This document shows positions 6,302-11,085 of a DNA stretch of 11,085 nucleotides, piece by piece. Below the pieces are notes generated by a model. The model was not told the DNA's origin and did no database searches. It saw only the letters and a list, made by a program, of their open reading frames with translations. Within the stretch, counting starts at the first letter, position 1. Every line of letters starts with the position of its first letter. Source of the DNA: an uncultured Rhizobiaceae group bacterium (GTDB taxonomy: Bacteria > Pseudomonadota > Alphaproteobacteria > Rhizobiales > Rhizobiaceae); contig CALDZZ010000032.1 of the NCBI GenBank assembly GCA_937944075.1, positions 1 to 11,085 of the forward strand, written 5' to 3'. The translations under genes were made by a program, and so were the position numbers.

Positions 6302-7606
6302 ATGAAATCAGATGCTTTAATCAACAAGCTCTCGGAAATTCATCCGAAGGGTTTCGATTTGTCTCTGGACCGCATCTTGCTGCTTCTGGAAAAACTGGAT
6401 AATCCGCAGGATAAATTGCCACCCGTGATTCATGTTGCCGGAACCAACGGCAAAGGGTCGACGCTGGCGTTTACGCGTTCCATTCTTGAGGCGCATGGTT
6501 ACAAGGTCCATGTTCATACCTCACCGCATCTTGTAAACTGGCATGAGCGTTACCGCCTTGCGGGAAGCCTGGTGAGCGATGATGTTTTGGCAGAGGCAAT
6601 TGAACGCGTTGCGCAGGCCAACAACAATAAACCGATAACCGTTTTTGAGCTTTTGAGCGCTGTGATGTTTGTCCTGTTTAGTGAACATGAGGCGGATTTT
6701 GCGCTGGTTGAGGTTGGTCTTGGCGGGCGCTTTGATGCAACAAACGTGATTGCCCGTCCAAAGGTTTGCGCCATTGCGCCTGTAGCGCTTGATCATCAGG
6801 CATATCTGGGAGACACAATCGAAAAAATCGCCTTTGAAAAAGCAGGTATTATCAAGCAAACTGTTCCCGTTGCCATTGGTCGCCAAACGGATGAAGCCCG
6901 CGAGACGATCGAGAATGTTGCACGAAAAAAAGCCTCTCCTTTCGTTGTAGCGGGCCAGGATTTCGACGCGTATCGCGATGCGACCGGCTTTGTTTATCAG
7001 GATGAAGACGGCCTTCTGGATCTGCCCATGCCAAAACTTGCGGGCGAACATCAACTGGATAATGCAGCCCTTGCAATGGCAGCGATCAGGCTGGCAGGGA
7101 TTGAAGTTTCTCCAGATGCTTTTGCAAAGGGAATGCTGAATGTTACGTGGCCGGGTCGCCTTGAGAAACTGCCAAGGGGCAAGATCACCAAGGCACTGTC
7201 TGACCATGATGATATCTGGATAGATGGTGGGCATAATCCAGCTGCAGGCGAGGCCATCGCCGCTGAACTTGCTCGCCAAAATACCAATAATGGTCGTGAA
7301 ACCCTGCTGATTTGCGGAATGATAAACACCAAGGAACCATTTGGTTATTTCAAACCCTTTGAAGCCTTGAAGGCACAGGTTATAACAGTTCCCGTAGAGA
7401 TGAGCGAAGCAGGCATTTCACCTGCATCCCTTGCTACGATTGCCAAAGAGGCAGGACTTGAAACCAAAAGCGCACACTCCCTGAAGCAAGCGATTGCCGA
7501 GGCCGCAAAGAGGCTTGAGAACAATCAGAACATGCAAATTCTGTTTTGTGGATCACTCTACATGGTAGGTGAGGTTTTGGGTTTAAACGAAACGCCACCT
7601 ACCTGA
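6302..7606 (+). CDS. folC: Folylpolyglutamate synthase / dihydrofolate synthase FolC
   Basis: ATP-dependent Mur-ligase-type enzyme that adds glutamate to dihydropteroate and/or to tetrahydrofolate, making and retaining folate in the cytoplasm. The 434-residue sequence shows the P-loop 'GTNGKGS' (47-53), 'HTSPHL' (72-77), the Mg/ATP-binding 'EVGLGGRFDATN' (137-148), 'LDHQAYLGDT' (163-172), Lys180 in 'FEKAGIIK' (the position carbamylated in E. coli FolC), 'PGRLE' (284-288) and 'DGGHNPAA' (308-315) in the C-terminal domain. Whether it has both activities cannot be read directly; a bifunctional enzyme is usual in proteobacteria. It starts 11 nt after accD; the ribosome binding site is weak (AAGAAA at 6290-6295), which would fit coupling to accD. 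It is the last gene of the + strand run. Confidence 0.95.
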   Translation: MKSDALINKLSEIHPKGFDLSLDRILLLLEKLDNPQDKLPPVIHVAGTNGKGSTLAFTRSILEAHGYKVHVHTSPHLVNWHERYRLAGSLVSDDVLAEAIERVAQANNNKPITVFELLSAVMFVLFSEHEADFALVEVGLGGRFDATNVIARPKVCAIAPVALDHQAYLGDTIEKIAFEKAGIIKQTVPVAIGRQTDEARETIENVARKKASPFVVAGQDFDAYRDATGFVYQDEDGLLDLPMPKLAGEHQLDNAALAMAAIRLAGIEVSPDAFAKGMLNVTWPGRLEKLPRGKITKALSDHDDIWIDGGHNPAAGEAIAAELARQNTNNGRETLLICGMINTKEPFGYFKPFEALKAQVITVPVEMSEAGISPASLATIAKEAGLETKSAHSLKQAIAEAAKRLENNQNMQILFCGSLYMVGEVLGLNETPPT

Positions 7607-7616
7607 AACACGCCAT

Positions 7617-7650
7617 AAAAAAAGCCTGACCGTTTCCGGCCAGGCCTTTT
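7617..7650. terminator. Bidirectional intrinsic terminator between folC and trxA
   Basis: Nine-base arms at 7624-7632 and 7637-7645 flank a four-base loop (7633-7636), with A7 on the left (7617-7623) and CTTTTATT on the right. Read on the + strand (folC) the stem has an internal A·C mismatch and a short T tract broken by A. Read on the - strand (trxA) the same position is a G·U wobble, the loop is GAAA (GNRA type) and the tail is seven U. So it should stop trxA/addA transcripts well and folC transcripts less strongly. It lies 10 nt after the folC stop and 21 nt from the trxA stop. Confidence 0.88.
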
Positions 7651-7671
7651 ATTCAAAGATATCAGGCTCGC

Positions 7672-7992
7672 TTATGCAGCGCCGTTAATCCAGTTGACCA
7701 AATCGCTCTTTGGCTTGCCACCAACCTGCATGGCAGCAGGCTCACCATTCTTGAACAAAAGAAGAGTAGGAATTGAACGAACACCAAACTGTGCAGCAAG
7801 ATCCGGATTTTCATCAATATTGACTTTGGTGATTTTCACCTTGCCTTCCATCTCATCCGAGATTTCTTCAAGGCTTGGACCAATTGCCTTGCACGGGCCA
7901 CACCATTCTGCCCAGAAGTCAACGACCACCGGTATGTCAGAGCCTAATACGTCAGACTGAAAGTTGCTTGCATCGATTTTTTGTGTAGCCAT
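7672..7992 (-). CDS. trxA: Thioredoxin TrxA
   Basis: Small cytoplasmic disulfide reductase, kept reduced by thioredoxin reductase, that serves ribonucleotide reductase, peroxiredoxins and other targets. The 106-residue length is the family norm. The active site is 'WCGPCK' with Cys31 and Cys34; the buried Asp25 is in 'VVVDFWAEW', and the cis-proline is Pro75 in 'RSIPTLLLFK'. The start is the ATG at 7992, giving the usual 'MATQKIDASNF' beginning, with AAGGAAG (7999-8005) at a good distance upstream. Longer in-frame extension to 8076 adds 28 residues of no thioredoxin character. No signal peptide. It follows addA by 90 nt on the same strand and ends at the shared terminator. Confidence 0.97.
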   Translation of the reverse strand: MATQKIDASNFQSDVLGSDIPVVVDFWAEWCGPCKAIGPSLEEISDEMEGKVKITKVNIDENPDLAAQFGVRSIPTLLLFKNGEPAAMQVGGKPKSDLVNWINGAA

Positions 7993-8047
7993 TTTGTGCT
8001 TCCTTGAAATTGGCCGTGCTTGTGACGGCTTGATTTGCATTGGCCTT

Positions 8048-8076
8048 AACGTAAGAACGCACTGCGTCAACGTCAA
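8048..8076 (-). promoter_or_regulatory. Candidate sigma-70 type promoter for trxA
   Basis: On the - strand, TTGACG (8071-8076) is followed after 17 nt by TACGTT (8048-8053). A second TTGACG (8065-8070) directly repeats the first. The -35 match is good and the -10 match is poor (3 of 6). Transcription would begin near 8041, giving a leader of about 50 nt. The location, just after the addA stop in the only sizeable gap before trxA, supports separate expression of this highly used gene. Confidence 0.35.
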
Positions 8077-8082
8077 GATGCG

Positions 8083-11000
8083 TTATCGGTTCTTGATTGT
8101 CTCAAGCGCGCTATCCAGCATTTCATTGGGAATTACCATCAATTCAGGCGTCTGTGTCCACAAAAGAGCGGATATTATTCGTTTTGATTTATAGATACGG
8201 GCAACCAATTCACGATAAAGTGCAAGCTGTGTGATATATTCCTCAGGCACTTCTTGTGGCGATTTTGGCACTATTCGGTTTGTCTTGTAATCCAGAATTG
8301 TCACGGTTTCATCCCCGACCACAAGCCTGTCTATCTGACCTGTAACCAGCATGCCGGCGGATTTTATGTCCAGTCGTCCGGCAAGCGAAACTTCGGTTTG
8401 TGCCTCGCCTTCAAACAAGGGCTTGAAAGCTTCGTTTGTAAAAATCCCAAACACTTCGTCAATAATTTTTCCCTGTTGTTTAAACGACAGGGCCGGGCAT
8501 GTTTTTTCAAGATAATCCCTTGCAAGGGCAGGTCTTGAATCAACAGGCACATCTGGAAGAATTTCAAGCAGCTTGTGCGTCGCATTTCCGCGTTGAATGG
8601 CAATCGTGTTTTTTTCAGGCGTTTCACTGAACTTCATGGAGTCTTCAGTCAAACTGTCTGGATCAATCAGCGCATAGGCGCCAGAGGGTGTCAGGGGTCT
8701 AGGCAAAGGGGGGTCAGCTTTTGCCGGTTCAAAAAGCCATGCGGGCGGATTATCCAAACGGGAGAGGGCGACACTTTCTTTCTCCCCGGTCTGTTTTTCG
8801 GAAATCGCTGACTGTTCCTTTGAGACCCAGCGAAGCGCGATGGTTTCGCCTGCTTCATTTTTGATCGTGGAAGCGGAGTCAGTAAGCGCCTGTGTAACCA
8901 TGGCGTGCCAATAAGTGTGTTTGGGTTCTGTCGCAGCTCTGTAGCCGCAGACGATCAGGCGGTCAGCAGCGCGGGTCATCCCTACATATAAAAGTCGTCT
9001 GTATTCAGCTTCCGCAGCTTGTCTGACCAGCTCTGTACTCTCTCTTGTTTCCTCAAAATGCCTGCTTGAACTATCAAGCCAGAGATATCCCTTTTGATGG
9101 GGTTCATTCCTGATTTCAAGAATTTCAGGACGGTGTTTTTCGGTCCAGGCATTGCCGCAGTGATCAACCAGAAAGACCACGCTTGCCTCCAGCCCCTTGG
9201 AAGAGTGAACTGTGATAACCCTGACCTCGTCACGTTCCATTTCCAGTTCGCGTTTGATGGTAGGCTCTGCATTGGTCAATTCCGTGATGAATGTTTCCAG
9301 TCCGCCATTTCGGTTATTGGTAAACTCAAGCGCTTCATCCAGAAAGGCATCCAGCACGTCCTCGGCTTCCATTCCAAGACGGGCAAGGATTTTCTTTCGA
9401 CCCTCCATTTTACCCAGCAGGAAGGCATAAAAATCATAAACACTCAAAGCGCGGCCAATGTTAAAAATTGTATCAAGCTCTTTGAGTATTTTGGCTGCAT
9501 GAGCAGAACCATCCTTTGACAGTTTGATGATCTGATCATAAAGGCTCAATTTTTCGCGCCCATGGGAAAAGGCAAAAAGCATTTCTTCATCTACATTGAA
9601 AAAGACGCTTTTCAAGACACAGGCCAGCGAAAGGTCATCTTCCGGCAACAAGACAATCCGCCCAAGTGCTAGCAGGTCTTCAACGGCAATATGGTCTGTC
9701 ATGACAAAACGGTCCGCACCGGCAATTGCCAGCCCGGCATCTTTCATGGTGCGTGTGAAGGCGGTCAGAAAACGATCCCGCTTTCGAACCAGCACCATGA
9801 TGTCACCAAACTTGAGGGGCCTGTCCATGCCGGGCAGTTTCTTCCCGACCCAGTCACCAATTGATTGTGTTATCTGTCTTGCGAGCAGAACAGCCGGGTC
9901 ATCAGCTGGCTTTTTGTCAACGGCATCAAGCCAGCTATCGGGGTCACTGCTTTTCTCAGCAACATGAAGTGGCCAAACCTGAACCTCACCAGGATGCGCA
10001 CTTCGCACAGCATCATGAACAGGCGTGTCACCTGATTGCGTTAGTCCCTTGAACGCTTCAGGCAGCTTGAAGACTTCGTCTACTGCGTGAAGGACATCTT
10101 GTGTGGAGCGAAACGAAAGGTCGAGACTGCCAGAGTGAAATTTTTTGTCTGCCGCAATAACCCGTTTCTCAAGTTGTCTGCGTTGCTTGTCAAATTCCTC
10201 AGGTTCGGCGCCCTGAAATGAAAAAATCGACTGCTTTTCATCACCCACAACAAAAACCGTGCGGTTGGAATTTCCAGCAGACTCACCTGAATGAAAGTCA
10301 TCCGTTATGGCATTGATGATTTCCCATTGCTTGGGGCTGGTATCCTGTGCTTCATCAACCAACATGTGATCAATGCCATTATCAAGCCTGTATCTGATCC
10401 AGTCCCGGATTTCACTGCGCGCCAGCAAAATGGCACATTTGTCAATTTGGTCATCAAAATCGACAAGCCCCCTTTGTTGCTTCATCGTTTCATAAAGCGC
10501 CAGGACAGCTTCACCAATCTTGAACAGATGAAAGGAATTTTGCAAAACCTGCAAGGCATTCGTTTTTTCAAGTGCCGCTATCACCTTCAAGGCAAGGTCT
10601 GCCAGGAAGTCTGCTGCGTAAGGAATTTCATCGGTCACATGGACGGTGGCAATTCGTTTTCTGGGGGTATTCTGGGTTGTAAGAAACGCCTGGCGTACCG
10701 TCTCGAACGTTTCTTCCATGTCTTTGGTTTCGATGAGCACCTGCAAGGCTCTTGCCAGATTAATATCTGTTGCTTTTTCACCCGATGACGCACGTTTGCA
10801 AATTTCAGACAGTTTTTTCCCATCCGCCAGAATATCAAGGACGGCGGCTTCCCGGATACTCTCAGGGGTCGCAGACTTATCCATTCCAATTTGTTCATAA
10901 AGCGGTTCAAGCGCGAGTTCTACATCACCTTTTATCCAGCTCAGAAATTCCTGCCGCATGTTGATAATGGCATTTAACGCTTTCTCAATGGCGTCATCGC

Positions 11001-11085
11001 TTGCGTGTGGAACAAGGGCTGCGTAATGCATTGCACTGTCGCCATTGCCGGTGCTCAGGGTGCGAGACCTTGCTTCATTCAGCAT
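8083..11085 (-). CDS. addA: AddA helicase-nuclease subunit (double-strand break repair), N-terminus outside window
   Basis: With AddB it forms the AddAB (RecBCD-like) enzyme that unwinds and resects DNA ends for RecA-dependent repair. The visible 1000 residues lack the Walker A motif, so the first ~180 residues lie beyond base 11085; the Met at the edge is internal. UvrD-family helicase motifs appear in order: II 'VDEAQDTS' (243-250), III 'VVGDEKQSIFSFQGAEP' (279-295), IV 'LSFRST' (323-328), V 'VRVITVHSSKGLE' (621-633) and VI 'LLYVGMTRAADRL' (698-710). The C-terminal RecB-type nuclease has His837 in 'RGNATHKLLE', Asp919 in 'GQIDRLV', and Asp932 and Lys934 in 'LDYKTNR', then 'YITQLALYREL' (950-960). 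All nuclease residues are present, so it should be active. The iron-sulfur cluster of this enzyme class belongs to AddB. In alphaproteobacteria addB normally lies just upstream. The TAA stop (8085-8083) is 90 nt from trxA. Confidence 0.95.
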   Translation of the reverse strand: MLNEARSRTLSTGNGDSAMHYAALVPHASDDAIEKALNAIINMRQEFLSWIKGDVELALEPLYEQIGMDKSATPESIREAAVLDILADGKKLSEICKRASSGEKATDINLARALQVLIETKDMEETFETVRQAFLTTQNTPRKRIATVHVTDEIPYAADFLADLALKVIAALEKTNALQVLQNSFHLFKIGEAVLALYETMKQQRGLVDFDDQIDKCAILLARSEIRDWIRYRLDNGIDHMLVDEAQDTSPKQWEIINAITDDFHSGESAGNSNRTVFVVGDEKQSIFSFQGAEPEEFDKQRRQLEKRVIAADKKFHSGSLDLSFRSTQDVLHAVDEVFKLPEAFKGLTQSGDTPVHDAVRSAHPGEVQVWPLHVAEKSSDPDSWLDAVDKKPADDPAVLLARQITQSIGDWVGKKLPGMDRPLKFGDIMVLVRKRDRFLTAFTRTMKDAGLAIAGADRFVMTDHIAVEDLLALGRIVLLPEDDLSLACVLKSVFFNVDEEMLFAFSHGREKLSLYDQIIKLSKDGSAHAAKILKELDTIFNIGRALSVYDFYAFLLGKMEGRKKILARLGMEAEDVLDAFLDEALEFTNNRNGGLETFITELTNAEPTIKRELEMERDEVRVITVHSSKGLEASVVFLVDHCGNAWTEKHRPEILEIRNEPHQKGYLWLDSSSRHFEETRESTELVRQAAEAEYRRLLYVGMTRAADRLIVCGYRAATEPKHTYWHAMVTQALTDSASTIKNEAGETIALRWVSKEQSAISEKQTGEKESVALSRLDNPPAWLFEPAKADPPLPRPLTPSGAYALIDPDSLTEDSMKFSETPEKNTIAIQRGNATHKLLEILPDVPVDSRPALARDYLEKTCPALSFKQQGKIIDEVFGIFTNEAFKPLFEGEAQTEVSLAGRLDIKSAGMLVTGQIDRLVVGDETVTILDYKTNRIVPKSPQEVPEEYITQLALYRELVARIYKSKRIISALLWTQTPELMVIPNEMLDSALETIKNR

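Noticed and set aside
6521..7279. Open frame of 252 codons on the - strand
   Set aside because: It is fully antisense to folC, with Cys/Arg-rich shadow-like composition and no family resemblance.
7993..8076. N-terminal extension or signal peptide of thioredoxin
   Set aside because: The 28 extra residues are polar and basic with no hydrophobic core, and a good ribosome binding site precedes ATG 7992.
9094..9519. Open frame of 141 codons on the + strand
   Set aside because: It is antisense to the helicase part of addA, which is uninterrupted; no ribosome binding site or domain recognised.
1..11085. Phage, defence, CRISPR, insertion sequence or tRNA content
   Set aside because: No repeat-spacer pattern, transposase, integrase, terminal inverted repeats or tRNA-like fold was seen; nearly all bases are accounted for by housekeeping genes.

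Overview
The window reads as ordinary chromosomal DNA of an alphaproteobacterium, most likely of the Rhizobiales/Hyphomicrobiales or a close relative. The main reason is gene order: trpF-trpB-trpA-accD-folC facing trxA-addA is, from general knowledge, a characteristic arrangement in that group. AccD also has a degenerate zinc ribbon, which I associate with alphaproteobacteria. By eye, base composition is balanced to slightly AT-rich, unlike most GC-rich rhizobia, so a marine or host-associated relative is possible; I cannot name a genus. Coding density is very high, and I see no mobile element, tRNA, rRNA or CRISPR array.

Left block (1-2463, + strand): the C-terminal part of a glutathione S-transferase-like protein cut by the window edge, then queG (epoxyqueuosine reductase, last step of queuosine synthesis for tRNA), then an atypical short-chain dehydrogenase/epimerase-fold protein. 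The genes are 2 nt apart or overlapping, so they are almost certainly one transcript.

Middle block (2513-7606, + strand): trpF, trpB and trpA (the last steps of tryptophan synthesis), followed by accD (carboxyltransferase beta subunit of acetyl-CoA carboxylase) and folC (folate synthesis and polyglutamylation). Gaps are 11 to 55 nt and there is no obvious internal terminator, so one housekeeping transcript joining amino-acid, lipid and folate metabolism is likely. trpB, like queG, appears to start with TTG.

Right block (- strand, 11085 to 7672): addA (helicase-nuclease subunit of the AddAB double-strand-break repair enzyme), cut at its N-terminus by the window edge, then trxA (thioredoxin). 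The two strands converge on one compact hairpin at 7617-7650 that can terminate both folC and trxA, with better terminator features on the trxA strand. A candidate promoter for trxA lies in the 90-nt gap after addA.

I looked for an undescribed system and did not find one. The observations worth a second look are small: an SDR-fold protein without the usual catalytic pair coupled to queG, the loss of zinc ligands and an added charged tail in AccD, a Cys at the cofactor-contacting Ser position of TrpB, TTG starts, and the asymmetric shared terminator.
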